Source: Hydrogenophaga sp.
GTDB taxonomy: Bacteria > Pseudomonadota > Gammaproteobacteria > Burkholderiales > Burkholderiaceae_C
Direction: 5' to 3'
NCBI RefSeq assembly: GCF_026125785.1
Contig: NZ_JAHCKL010000001.1
Coordinates: 393,373 to 457,372, forward strand
DNA length: 64,000 nt
Part shown: piece after piece, positions 15,675-24,449 of the stretch
How the letters are laid out: every line of letters begins with the position of its first letter
Position numbering within the stretch: position 1 is the first letter of the stretch
The notes under the pieces: model-generated
Database searches by the model: none
What the model was told of the DNA's origin: nothing
Seen by the model: only the letters and a program-made list of their open reading frames with translations
Translations under genes and position numbers: made by a program

Positions 15675-15862
15675 TCAACTGATCTTCACGATCTGCCCGA
15701 GCCGGTCGCCCGGCGTGAAGTCGATCGCGTTGATCACAGGCACAAACCTGTCGAGCATGGTGATGGTCAGCGTCCACAAGGCGCTGCCGCAATGGCTGCA
15801 CTTGAGACGCCGGTCGCCTAGCGTGGCCTGCGCAAACTCGGACGACACGGGCAAAGCTTCTG
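15675..15862 (-). pseudogene. C-terminal fragment of an unidentified zinc-ribbon-like gene
   Basis: The minus frame ending at 15675 reads SEFAQATLGDRRLKCSHCGS ... VINAIDFTPGDRLGQIVKIS. This has the look of a conserved small protein, with KCSHCG as half of a zinc site. Upstream of about 15862 the frame enters the recombinase module, so the 5' half was removed by insertion of that module. It is directly upstream of the broken gene that starts at 15646. Confidence 0.5.
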
Positions 15863-15876
15863 AAAGACATGGGTCT

Positions 15877-16431
15877 ATGAGGCTTGTCTTGGCCACGGCT
15901 GATCTCATGGTTGAAGGCCGATCGTTTGAGGGCTTCCCATTGCTGCTGGCCGATGACGGCTGGCCTTTGGAACCAGCACAATCGTTCCTGTGGCACGCCT
16001 TGGTCACCCAAGGAAGCATTGAAAGCAAGCTCACATGGGAAGCATATGGCCGCAGGCTTTATGACTACTTTGCGTTCTTGTCTGCCAACGGCCTGGCCTG
16101 GGATGAAGACCCAAAGCCGCACGGACTCAGCGTTGTGGCAAGGTATCGCGACTGGTCGCTCGGAGAGCTGGGCTTGAATCCCAACACTGTGAACAAGCGG
16201 TTGAATCTGGTGGTCCGGTTTTACGATTGGTGCAAACGCCAGGGGCACATCACTTACCTACCGTTTGGCGTGCGCGATGTTCGCACGCCATCGCATCAGG
16301 GCTTTCTTGCCCATGTGGATCGCGCGGGCGGCGTCGTTTCAAAACCGACGGTGATGGCGCGCGAGCGCAAGGCAACGATCAAATTCCTGACCAAAGAGCA
16401 GGTTAGGCAATGCCTTGGCGCGAGGCTTGAC
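15877..16431 (+). pseudogene. First recombinase of the module, N-terminal half only
   Basis: From ATG 15877 about 180 residues read as the SAM-like core-binding domain of a tyrosine recombinase (LTWEAYGRRLYDYFAFLSAN; LNPNTVNKRLNLVVRFYDWC) up to [17 protein letters not shown]. The frame then enters IS256-derived sequence and stops at 16440. The catalytic R-H-R-Y half is missing. It would have acted with the two following recombinases. Confidence 0.75.
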
Positions 16432-17094
16432 CACCTGTAGCCAGAACTTGGCACCCTCGGTCTGGGCCAGCCACAGGCCCAGCACCTCCTTGTCGCCCGT
16501 CATGGTGATGCCGATGGCCAGGTACACCGCCTTGACCCGCACCGCGCCCTCGCGCACCTTCACATGGATGCAGTCCAGGTAGACGATGGGGTAAATCGGC
16601 TCCAGCGGTCTGGCCTGCCAGGCCTTGACCTCGTCGGCCACGGCGTCCGTCACCGAGGAAATCAGACTGGGCGAAACTTCGGTGCCGTACATCTCTTCGA
16701 GGTGAGCCTGTATCTCGCGCACCGTCATGCCACGGGCGTACAGCGAGATGATTTTGTCGTCGAAGCCGGCCCAGCGGGTCTGGTGCTTGGGGATGAGCTG
16801 GGGCTCGAAGCTGCCATGGCGGTCGCGGGGCACCTCAATGGGCAACTCGCCGAAATCGCCCTTGAGGGTCTTCTTGCTCTTGCCGTTGCGGGTGTTCCCG
16901 CTGGGGTTGGCCACTGCCTCGTTGCGTTCATGGCCCAGGTGCTCAGTCAGCTCAGCGTCCAAAGCTCGCTCGACCAGCAGCTTGGTCAACTGCTTGAGCA
17001 GTCCGTTCTCGCCAATCAGGTCTTCGGGCTTCTTGTAGCTGGCCAGCAGGCCAGACAGCAGTTCTTCGGGTACGTCGTGTTTCTTGGTACTCAT
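16432..17094 (-). pseudogene. IS256-family (Mutator-type) transposase, N-terminal part
   Basis: About 220 of the usual 400 residues. [17 protein letters not shown], the block [20 protein letters not shown] and the core [17 protein letters not shown] (first catalytic Asp) are present. After [12 protein letters not shown] the sequence leaves the family. The second Asp and the Glu of the DDE triad are missing, so the enzyme is dead. Confidence 0.88.
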
Positions 17095-17163
17095 GGTGCT
17101 TACGGACAGGCCGACTTGCGTCGGCGTTGGATTGTCCGTTTACACAAAATTCTGCACACCCTC
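16432..17163 (-). mobile_element. IS256-family remnant (one end retained)
   Basis: The end at 17130-17163 has the typical form TTACACAAAATTCTGCACA-CCCTC; the opposite end is absent. The junction at about 16430 joins transposase codons directly to the recombinase gene. The insertion was therefore followed by a deletion that removed the rest of the transposase together with the 3' part of recombinase 1 and the 5' part of recombinase 2. Confidence 0.75.
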
Positions 17164-17165
17164 GC

Positions 17166-18149
17166 ATGCGTTCGGGCATCAACACCACTCCGCTCCTTGA
17201 AATGAAGCGGGATTGCTTGGGTCCACACCCCTTTATGCCCAACTTGATGCTGGTCAGAACTTTCAAGCGCAGAGGAAAAGGTGCGCAATTAACGTCACTG
17301 CGGCAAACTCATATCCACGACCTTGCAGCGTCGATCCCCATGGATGGCGTCGCGGTGCTAAAAATGGTGCTGGGAATGACGCAGAACCTCGTCGCCGAGG
17401 CACCAGACGGCATCAAAGATCGTGTTTGGCTCTACCGCTCATCACAACGCGGTGACCTCAAGGGGCAAACACTTTGTCTGAATATGGGCCGCGTTCACGA
17501 AAATACCAAAGCAATAGTTCACCGCCACGGGTTGTTCGCCGATGACGGCTCAGTGTTGCGAGTCACACTTGGACGCCTACGAAAGACCATGGAAAACCGT
17601 CTATGGAAGCTCAGCGATGGCGACCTGCTTGCCGTGTCCGCAGTGATGGGCCATTCCCCCCAGGTCGCAGACAACCACTACTTGCACCTTGATGAGCGCA
17701 CCAAGGCCGAGGGTGCCAAATTCATTGGCGAGGCGTTGCCAGGCAAACTCAGGGGGCACGACCTCGTGCCCACCCCCACGGGTAGTTGCAAGGACAGCTT
17801 GCAAGGCGCGCTCGCTCCGAAGGACGGCTCAACACATTGCGCGGAGTTCACGCATTGCCTAGGGTGTCCGAGCTATGCCATTGTGGGGACGGTCAAGGAT
17901 CTGCACCGGCTCTTCAGTTTTCAGCGCTTCCTGATGTCGGAGGTAGGCTACTACGCCACGGACGAGTGGAGTGAGTGGCGCCTTCACCATCAGGACCTCA
18001 TTGCAAGAATCGACCAAATTGCATACGACAACTTCATCCCGGAAATGGTGGCGCAAGCCAAGGCGCTTGCCGAGAAAAATCCCCATCCCTTCTGGGCGAT
18101 ACGCATGCGCCAGTCGCAACTGAGTCGAGAGGCACGCTATGGCCGGTAA
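17166..18149 (+). pseudogene. Second recombinase of the module, C-terminal part
   Basis: About 325 residues remain after the IS256 end. LGRLRKTMENRLWKLS, AVMGHSPQVADNHYLHLDER carry the catalytic Arg, the G-H-S and the Tyr. The C-terminal extension has a cysteine cluster (HCAEFTHCLGCPSY) typical of these large island recombinases. The N-terminal domain is deleted. The stop overlaps the next start by 11 bases, the native coupling. Confidence 0.75.
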
Positions 18150-19995
18150 CGCGATTGCATTGCAGCCGCCAAAGGCCTACGACCTCTTGGCTGCCCAGCC
18201 CGCTTCATCCAAAGGGCTGTCGGAATCCGAGAAATCCAATATCGTGGTCAGTGCGGTGGCTGACATGGACGGCAGCAACCACGTTCTGTCCCGATTTGGT
18301 GATCCGGTGTGGGACTTCAGGCCCTACTTTGAGCAATCCAATGTGGCCGATGGTCAGAAATACATTCCCTGGCCTGAGGACTGCTCGCAAGAGTTGGTCG
18401 ACGACTGCAAGGTTGTTCTGTATGTATGGTTCAAGCGAGGCCTGCCAGGCTCCAAGCCTCCGGTGGCAATGGGCATCTGCCAGACTGCCATCGCATCCGC
18501 GATTCCGATGATGCGTTGGCTGACTGCGTTGAACATCAAGAGATTCGACCAGGTCAGACCCATACACGTCGCGAACTACGTCCATCACACCAAAGCCCGC
18601 CTGACCCGCAATGCGCATAGCGTCTACGACAGCTTGCGCATCCTGGACTTCTTATGGGTGTTTCGCAACGAGACTTCATCTCCGCTTGCTGCATGTCCAT
18701 GGGGCGAGAGCTCACTGTGGCGGGTCAGCGGATTGGCAAAGCAACCCGGAAACCAATTTGGGCGAACTGAAACCGGGAAAACGCCCATCATTCCTGCTGA
18801 TGTTCAGGCCAAGGTGTTCAACTATTGTGAAGAGGTTCTTGCAGCGGCACCGGAAATTCTGAACGAGCGCGATGCCGGGAGGTTGGGGTTTAGAAATCCT
18901 GCGTTGATCCGCATTCGGGATGCTGCACTTTACGTCCTGTCGATAACCAGTGGCATGCGCAATGAGGAGGCGATTGGGGTCGAGTCTGGGTCATGGCGAA
19001 GCGAAGTGCGAGACGGCGTTCAATTCCACTGGGTCGCTACCACCGAGCATAAGACAGGAAAAGGCAAGGTCGAATTCTTGATCCCCGAACTCACAGTCAA
19101 AGTCTTGGATCTGATGAACCGCTATGCAAAGCCGCTTCAAGAAAAGATGGCTCTTGAAGTTGCGGAACTGGAGTGCAATCCACCACCTCAGGATTTGACG
19201 AATCGGATGCTGCGATTGGCAAAGGCAAAGCGAGACGTCAGAAAGCTTTTTCTATGCACCAGCATGTCTGGCCAGAGTGAATCGGCTGGATACCACGTTG
19301 ATGCGCTATCCAATGGTGGATCAAAGGTCTCATTCCGACGATTGGCCATGGCTGCCGGAACGGACTGGCAGTTGGCACCGCACCAATGCCGTAGAACTTA
19401 CGCGCGCAACATTGTGGAGTCGCGCATGGGGCGCTCCTCGCTTGTATTCCTCAAATGGCAGTTCAAACATTCCAGCATGAGCATGACCCAGTTGTATGCG
19501 TCCAACCCAATGCAGGATGCATCGCTGTTCGATGAAGTTCTGGAGGAGATGACCAACTTCAAGGTGGACTTGATTGAGTCTTGGCTTGGGGATCAGCCTT
19601 TGAGCGGCGGAGCCGGGCACGAAATCAAAAAGGTGCGCGCGATTGCCTTGAAAAGTCGCACGGCATTGTTGGCGGAGACGGCGCCTCAAGTTCACATCCG
19701 TGCTACCGGCCACGGGTGGTGCTTGGCCCAGGAAAAAGGATGCGGAGGCGCGGGATTGTATGAAACAACCCGATGTGTGGGATGTAAGAACGGTGTGATT
19801 GATCAGTCGTTTGCGGACGTCTGGAGAGGTATCTATGACCAACAAAACGAATTGCTGGCCATTGACGATGCGGGACCAGCGGTCAAGCAACGGGCTGAGC
19901 GTGACGTTCAATGGGCGCGCCAGGTTATGGTGGATCTCGGGGTGCTCCCACAAGCGTCGTGTGCGTCAAATTTGAGCGGAGCTTCAAATGAATGA
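18139..19995 (+). CDS. Third recombinase of the module (TnpB-like tyrosine recombinase)
   Basis: 618 residues, the length of Tn554 TnpB-type enzymes. Catalytic residues can be placed: Arg in SGMRNEEAIG near residue 272, HQCRR near 415, the KHSSMSMTQLYAS block with the Tyr near 453. The C-terminal 150 residues include a Cys-rich zinc-like stretch (GGAGLYETTRCVGCKNG). It is complete. Together with its two partners it would insert the module at specific sites; with those partners truncated, the module is probably immobile. Confidence 0.88.
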   Translation: MAGNAIALQPPKAYDLLAAQPASSKGLSESEKSNIVVSAVADMDGSNHVLSRFGDPVWDFRPYFEQSNVADGQKYIPWPEDCSQELVDDCKVVLYVWFKRGLPGSKPPVAMGICQTAIASAIPMMRWLTALNIKRFDQVRPIHVANYVHHTKARLTRNAHSVYDSLRILDFLWVFRNETSSPLAACPWGESSLWRVSGLAKQPGNQFGRTETGKTPIIPADVQAKVFNYCEEVLAAAPEILNERDAGRLGFRNPALIRIRDAALYVLSITSGMRNEEAIGVESGSWRSEVRDGVQFHWVATTEHKTGKGKVEFLIPELTVKVLDLMNRYAKPLQEKMALEVAELECNPPPQDLTNRMLRLAKAKRDVRKLFLCTSMSGQSESAGYHVDALSNGGSKVSFRRLAMAAGTDWQLAPHQCRRTYARNIVESRMGRSSLVFLKWQFKHSSMSMTQLYASNPMQDASLFDEVLEEMTNFKVDLIESWLGDQPLSGGAGHEIKKVRAIALKSRTALLAETAPQVHIRATGHGWCLAQEKGCGGAGLYETTRCVGCKNGVIDQSFADVWRGIYDQQNELLAIDDAGPAVKQRAERDVQWARQVMVDLGVLPQASCASNLSGASNE

Positions 19996-20389
19996 TCCCA
20001 AGGCTCGTAGTCGAAAGAAAACTGTTGATGAAATTCAACGGGCCATTGTGCAATTGCAGGCTGACCAAGGCAAGCTGTCCATCTCTGCGGTTGCCAAGTT
20101 GGCTGAAGTCACCCCTGGACTGATTCACAACACATACCCTGACCTCGCCGAGAAAATTCGAGGCCTGGTGGGCAAGGCGACGCGCGCCCAGCGCGACGCC
20201 AAGCATGACGCACTGGTTCATGAGCGCGAGGTAAACCGCGCTCTAAGGCAGGAACTCGCTGAGACGCGTGCGGACTTGTCAAAGCTTGCGTCGATCAATC
20301 AAGTGCTTGTCCATGAAGTGGCCTTGCTCAAGGGCATGGCCACGGGGAAGGTGGTCTCGATTCTTCAACCCAAAGGCACAGGCATTTAG
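19988..20389 (+). CDS. Small helical protein of the recombinase module (TnpC-like)
   Basis: 133 residues overlapping the third recombinase by 8 bases. The N-terminus has a helix-turn-helix-like segment (ISAVAKLAEVTPGLIHNTYP), and residues 60-125 form a coiled coil (REVNRALRQELAETRADLSK). Tn554 TnpC and the fourth gene of island recombinase modules have this size and layout and assist integration and orientation. Function inferred from position. Confidence 0.75.
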   Translation: MNDPKARSRKKTVDEIQRAIVQLQADQGKLSISAVAKLAEVTPGLIHNTYPDLAEKIRGLVGKATRAQRDAKHDALVHEREVNRALRQELAETRADLSKLASINQVLVHEVALLKGMATGKVVSILQPKGTGI

Positions 20390-20566
20390 TCATGTTCGCT
20401 CTGGTTGGTGGCAATAATTTTTACGTTAGTTGGTCTTGACCTATGAGATGGGAGACTGCACTCGGCCAGGAGCCGTCACTGGCCACCCCATTCGGATAGC
20501 GGTCATCCGGGCGACGCGGTATGCTAGCTGCCTATAACTTCATGAACATGTTAGAGGGCAGGTTCT

Positions 20567-21454
20567 TTGGCAACACTAGAAATCCGCCATGAGGTCGACC
20601 GCTTCGTCCTCTACTTCGATACCCCGCGCAGAGAGATCAGCGCTTATGCCCTTGCGACAGCCCTTGTGGGGTTGGCTGACGCGGTCCGGGAAGCGAACGC
20701 GATAGTCAATCCTGGCTATGTCGTTGAAGTTGTAGTGGAGGCGCTGTCAGACGGCAGCTTCAAAGCCACGGTCCGGACGATCTTCACCAAAGCCAAGAAT
20801 CTCTTCTCGCACCAGGCCGTACAAGCTGTGATTTGGGGCATCGTCGCGACCCACATCTACGAGAAGGCCATAAAGACCGAAGTTCCTCCAAATATCACGG
20901 TGACGGACACCCTCGTCACAATCGAGATTGGAAACGAGAAGATCATTGTTCCAAAGGACGTCTACGAGGCAAAGAAGCAAGTCGAACGCTCTGAACGCTT
21001 CAACAATGCATTGGGAAAGGTGTTCGATGCGGCAGCATCTGACCCGAATGTCGAAGGCATTGCCATAGTCGACGATACCGGACCGCAGCGTCCTCCACTA
21101 ATCGTTCCAAGAGAGAAGTTCGCGCTGTTTCAGACCGAACAGCCCGTGGACGAATCCACCCGTGAAATCGTGGAGATCACACACGTTGAGATCTCCCGTG
21201 CAATTCTTGAACGTGGCAAGCGACGTTGGGAATTTTTCTGGCGAGGGGTAAGAATTGCCGCGCCCGTGCTCGATCAAAAGTTTTTTGACAGATTCTTCGC
21301 ACACGAGATCATGATCGCGCCCGGGGACTCGCTTGAAGTCGCTCTTCGCATCGTCCAAGAAAAAAAGCCAGACTCGGGGATCTACGTAAACGTCAGGTAC
21401 GAGATTGTTGAGGTCTTTCAGCACCTACCCCGTTTGACGCAGCATGCCCTCTAG
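20567..21454 (+). CDS. Unknown protein in lower-GC island
   Basis: 295 residues from TTG 20567 (next Met is far inside). No family can be named. The N-terminal 90 residues look like a mixed alpha/beta domain (VVVEALSDGSFKATVRTIF), followed by one possible membrane or buried helix (VQAVIWGIVATHIYEKA), a short beta-rich segment (VTIEIGNEKIIVPKDVYEAK) and a C-terminal half with GKRRWEFFWRGVRIAAPVL. It precedes the receiver/kinase pair by 70 bases on the same strand. Whether it belongs with them is open. Confidence 0.65.
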   Translation: MATLEIRHEVDRFVLYFDTPRREISAYALATALVGLADAVREANAIVNPGYVVEVVVEALSDGSFKATVRTIFTKAKNLFSHQAVQAVIWGIVATHIYEKAIKTEVPPNITVTDTLVTIEIGNEKIIVPKDVYEAKKQVERSERFNNALGKVFDAAASDPNVEGIAIVDDTGPQRPPLIVPREKFALFQTEQPVDESTREIVEITHVEISRAILERGKRRWEFFWRGVRIAAPVLDQKFFDRFFAHEIMIAPGDSLEVALRIVQEKKPDSGIYVNVRYEIVEVFQHLPRLTQHAL

Positions 21455-21524
21455 CAGGTCGTTGAAGGGCTACTTACCGGGTAGCTGCAATATCGCAACC
21501 ATCAGGATATAAAGAGTCATCTCA

Positions 21525-22199
21525 ATGTTTATTCAGCTTGGAACCCCGGAGAGGTTAAGCTCGATAGGTCAAGAAACCATTGACCTGAAGGAAGCAAAAT
21601 CAAAAATAGAAATTGCCGTCCTAGACGACAAACCATTCGCTCCAAAAGATTCGCTAGTTTCGCATGGTTTCAGAATTAGGGAGCTCGGTCCAGATATCAG
21701 ATCAACCGACATGATATCCTCATATCCGATTGTTATTTGTGATGTGCGTGGTGTTGGCAAAGCATTTGGAAGTTCTTTAGAAGGCGCTCACCTCGTCTCC
21801 GAGATTCGCAAAGACTATCCTGATAAATATATTGTCTCGTATACGGGCGAGACCTATAGCCTACCGTTAACCAATGCTCTAGCAGCCGCAGACAAGAGGT
21901 TGGCGAAAGACGACAGCATTGATGTGTGGATAAAAACACTTGAGTCAGGCTTAAATGAAGTATCCAATCCAAGGAACAGATGGATTCGGTTGCGCACTGC
22001 CTTGCTATCAAGGGGGGTCGAGTTACATCACGTATTCAATCTGGAGCAGGCGTTAATTAAAGCCGTTCACGCAGGAAAACCAGAAATACTAAATAACAAA
22101 GCCACAAGTGCCGAGATTAGCGCCGAGGCAAAAGACCTGGTCATTAAATTCTCAGCAACCGCACTGGCCACACTTATTGGTAGTGCACTGGGAATATAA
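21525..22199 (+). CDS. Receiver-like protein with C-terminal membrane helix
   Basis: 224 residues. Residues 25-135 fit a response-regulator receiver fold: acidic pair at IAVLDD (D34, D35), phospho-acceptor candidate D73 in VICDVRGVG, Thr in IVSYTG and a Lys in DKRLAKDD. There is no DNA-binding output domain; instead a helical region leads to a probable membrane helix (FSATALATLIGSALGI) at the very C-terminus. The kinase gene starts on the next base, so the pair is an operon. The DNA is AT-richer than the ICE core. This is an unusual receiver; its output may act at the membrane. Confidence 0.65.
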   Translation: MFIQLGTPERLSSIGQETIDLKEAKSKIEIAVLDDKPFAPKDSLVSHGFRIRELGPDIRSTDMISSYPIVICDVRGVGKAFGSSLEGAHLVSEIRKDYPDKYIVSYTGETYSLPLTNALAAADKRLAKDDSIDVWIKTLESGLNEVSNPRNRWIRLRTALLSRGVELHHVFNLEQALIKAVHAGKPEILNNKATSAEISAEAKDLVIKFSATALATLIGSALGI

Positions 22200-22976
22200 A
22201 TGAGATACGACAAACAAAACAAGAGAATCGAAAACCTTAGCCAGCAGGTAACCGATTTAATTAGACAAAACGCAGTTCTGAAAAATGAGGTCGACTCAAC
22301 ACGGGAAATTTTGAACAACACCCTACACGAAATAAGAAGGTTTAGTGCTCAACTATCGAAGTTCTGCGAGCGCATTAGCCGAGATACACAGAGCGATCCC
22401 GGCCTGAACCAAGCCGCACTTTCGGCATTTTATACAGCAGGCATGATTTCATCTCGGCTTGCGTATACGGACATCGAGCTCAACCCCAAGGCGATTGAAA
22501 GCCAGACGCCTTTACGGTCCGGTATCTTTAAGAAGTTTGACAAAACAAAGAGGATTCTTGCGGAAGAGGCCAAAAACCGCAATGTCACCATAAGCCTAAT
22601 CGGGGAGTCGCGCACCGAAATTGATGCTTTGCCCGTATTTGAATTGCTACCCTTCGTGATTTTAGAGAATGCGGTAAAGTATTCTCCGCAGAATCAAACA
22701 ATCGAAATCATATTCGAGAGTTTTTCTGGAAGACAACAGGTTACTGTCAAATCGTACGGTCCAGATGTAGAAGATGACGAGTTGCCAAGACTTTTTGAAA
22801 AGGGGTTTCGTGGAGCTTTAACCAAGACAATGCCTGGCGAAGGCTTAGGCTTATTTCTTGCTAAACGGGTCTGCGATTTTCATGGAATATCCATTTTTGC
22901 TGAAGTTCGTAACAGAAAAAAATTCATTTTTAATGGTATTGGCTACTCTGAATTTTTAATTCAAGTGCGATTCTAA
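22200..22976 (+). CDS. Cytosolic histidine-kinase-like ATPase
   Basis: 258 residues. An N-terminal coiled coil (KRIENLSQQVTDLIRQNAVL) leads to a phospho-acceptor candidate H43 in NTLHEIRRF. The HATPase domain follows, with N box LENAVKYSP near residue 155, F-like box LPRLFEKGFRG and G box GEGLGLFLAKRVCDFHG. There is no sensor or membrane domain, so the signal is probably cytoplasmic or comes through the coiled coil. It directly follows the receiver gene and is followed within 30 bases by an attC-like hairpin. Confidence 0.78.
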   Translation: MRYDKQNKRIENLSQQVTDLIRQNAVLKNEVDSTREILNNTLHEIRRFSAQLSKFCERISRDTQSDPGLNQAALSAFYTAGMISSRLAYTDIELNPKAIESQTPLRSGIFKKFDKTKRILAEEAKNRNVTISLIGESRTEIDALPVFELLPFVILENAVKYSPQNQTIEIIFESFSGRQQVTVKSYGPDVEDDELPRLFEKGFRGALTKTMPGEGLGLFLAKRVCDFHGISIFAEVRNRKKFIFNGIGYSEFLIQVRF

Positions 22977-23003
22977 GCGTAAAACGCTTGCGCAATAACA
23001 TGA

Positions 23004-23071
23004 CGCTCAACACCGGCGCCCTACAGCAAGCCTCGCTTGCTGTAGGGCGCCGGTTAGCTCTACGTTGAGCG
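23004..23071 (+). other. attC-like recombination site (integron cassette end)
   Basis: CGCTCAAC (23004-23011) and GTTGAGCG (23064-23071) fit the R'' (RYYYAAC) and R' (GTTRRRY) boxes of attC. Between them a perfect 20-bp stem (23012-23031 with 23035-23054) has a 3-base loop. The right side has TTAGCTCTAC before R', like the L' region of many attC sites. It lies 28 bases after the kinase stop, as attC does in gene cassettes. The unusual perfection of the stem and the missing left spacer leave doubt; a rho-independent terminator is excluded by lack of a T-tract. Confidence 0.55.
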
Positions 23072-23637
23072 GCAGCTTTCCTCAAAAATCTACGGCGGCA
23101 TTGGGTCGGCTGCACTCGATGGCGTCCGGCAGCTTTCGGGATGCGAAACTTGAGCGGCCGGTTTCCGGCGCCGAACTAAGAAGGTTGCTCGCCGCGTCCC
23201 GACCCGTAGCAGTCGGTGGGCATCGCGGGCCTGCTCTCGCGGAGCGGTCTGTAGGCGCTTCAAGCCCTGGGCCCACCTCGGCATCGTCGAGCGCCGGCCA
23301 TCCAACGGCCAAGCAGGCCGCGCCCTGCCTAGACCTGGCTGCGGGCCGCCACGCTGGCCTCGCCCTCGCTGGCCGGCCTGGGCGGTGTCTGGTCGAAAAG
23401 TGGGAAGGCTTGGCCATCAACCCGCGCATGGCGCTGGTCGGGACGGAAAACGACTACTCGGTGCATCAGGACGTAGGACGCGTGCAGCTGGCAGCGCGAC
23501 GTGCCCTTCAAGCCGCTGTCTGCCGACGGTGTCAGCCGCATCCGCTGTGACATCGACACATTCACCAACTGCCTGAGTTCGCATCAGCTCACAGAGCCCT
23601 ACACTCCGACTGCTTTTAATTGCGTCACACTCTCTCA
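23072..23637. other. Intergenic DNA without recognised gene
   Basis: GC-rich and without a convincing frame; overlapping open frames on both strands (23065-23550 plus, 23082-23429 minus) have no family features and look like compositional artefacts. Short repeats of GGCAGCTTTC occur at 23072 and about 23130. It may be decayed cassette or genomic-island DNA. Confidence 0.4.
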
Positions 23638-24183
23638 ATGAGCATCAATTGGCAGCAGTATCCGGTGGTCGCGTTCATCGACTCAAACGTCGCCCTTGAG
23701 TGTTCCGCACTCGGCGGGCTCCCATGGAAAGAGATCAGTGCAACCGGCCCCATCCTAGTTCTGGTGGTACCGACGGTAATGCAAGAGGTGGACTCCAAGA
23801 AGAACCACGCGCGGCTTGCGGATCACGCCCGACGCTTCAATCGGACGTTGCGGCCCTTGCTTGAAGGCCAGTCCACCGTCCTAGTCCGAGAGTCGCCGGC
23901 ACCTCGGGTAGAGATCGCGCTGGCCGACTGCACCCGCGTTGATTGGGAGGAGTACGCGGATGAATTCTGCATTGACGCCGTCGTCACGGCGGCGAACCTG
24001 TACGGCGAAGCCAAGACATCTATCGTGGTGCCGAGAAACGTCAAAGACAGCTCGGTCGCAGACTTGATCGACATGGGCACGATGCGCTTCAAACAACCGC
24101 CTGACGTAGACGGCCATCTTAAAAAGGCAATCAGTGCAAGTGACTTCTCGGCCTTTGAATTCGATGGATCCCGGGACGATTGA
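23638..24183 (+). CDS. PIN-domain protein
   Basis: 181 residues from ATG 23638 (MSINWQQYPVVAFIDSN). PIN-fold acids are placed at FIDSN, VMQEVDSKKN and the FCIDAVVTAA segment, so it is a probable Mg-dependent RNase. It is longer than VapC toxins and no small antitoxin gene is adjacent, so it may be a stand-alone or effector nuclease. It follows the attC-like site by about 570 bases. Confidence 0.7.
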   Translation: MSINWQQYPVVAFIDSNVALECSALGGLPWKEISATGPILVLVVPTVMQEVDSKKNHARLADHARRFNRTLRPLLEGQSTVLVRESPAPRVEIALADCTRVDWEEYADEFCIDAVVTAANLYGEAKTSIVVPRNVKDSSVADLIDMGTMRFKQPPDVDGHLKKAISASDFSAFEFDGSRDD

Positions 24184-24449
24184 GCGAAGGTGCTCACAAA
24201 GCTGACAGAACGTGCCCAGGGGCTAGACCGGAACGCCTTCAGCACCTTCAGCTGTGGTTTGCTCCGTTGCTCTCTGCACAGCACGCTAATTGAACTGCCG
24301 GTCGTCAAACGCCGAACACGCACGTGAGCGCGTTCTCCGTCGGTGTCCATCGAAGAAGACAGTCCGTTTTCCTAAAAGCGGACGTTTGGCGTCAACCGCT
24401 GCTGGGCGGTTGAACTGCTGACTGTCGGCTTCCTGGTGCAGCTAAGAAT
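24184..24449. other. Intergenic DNA without recognised gene
   Basis: No supported gene; the text looks like decayed genomic-island sequence, with short near-repeats of the type CGAACGC and CCGTT. Confidence 0.3.

Larger units (their letters stand above)
15877..20389 (+). mobile_element. Tn554/GIT-like multi-recombinase module, damaged
   Basis: Three tyrosine-recombinase genes followed by one small helical gene on the same strand, with overlapping reading frames where intact, as in Tn554-type transposons (TnpA, TnpB, TnpC) and genomic-island recombinase modules. Genes 1 and 2 have lost their adjacent ends to an IS256-family remnant; genes 3 and 4 are complete. Outer boundaries are not defined by repeats; the left edge is near 15862 and the right edge lies between 20389 and 20566. 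Confidence 0.7.

Noticed and set aside
16339-17094. Complete IS256 transposase gene
   Set aside because: The frame is open, but the last 30 residues come from the recombinase gene and two of three catalytic residues are missing; called as a remnant.
22977-23080. Rho-independent terminator after the kinase gene
   Set aside because: The 20-bp stem is not followed by a T-tract and is flanked by attC-like boxes.
23065-23550. 161-codon frame after the attC-like site
   Set aside because: Ala/Arg-rich with equally long frames on the other strand; looks like a product of GC-rich composition.
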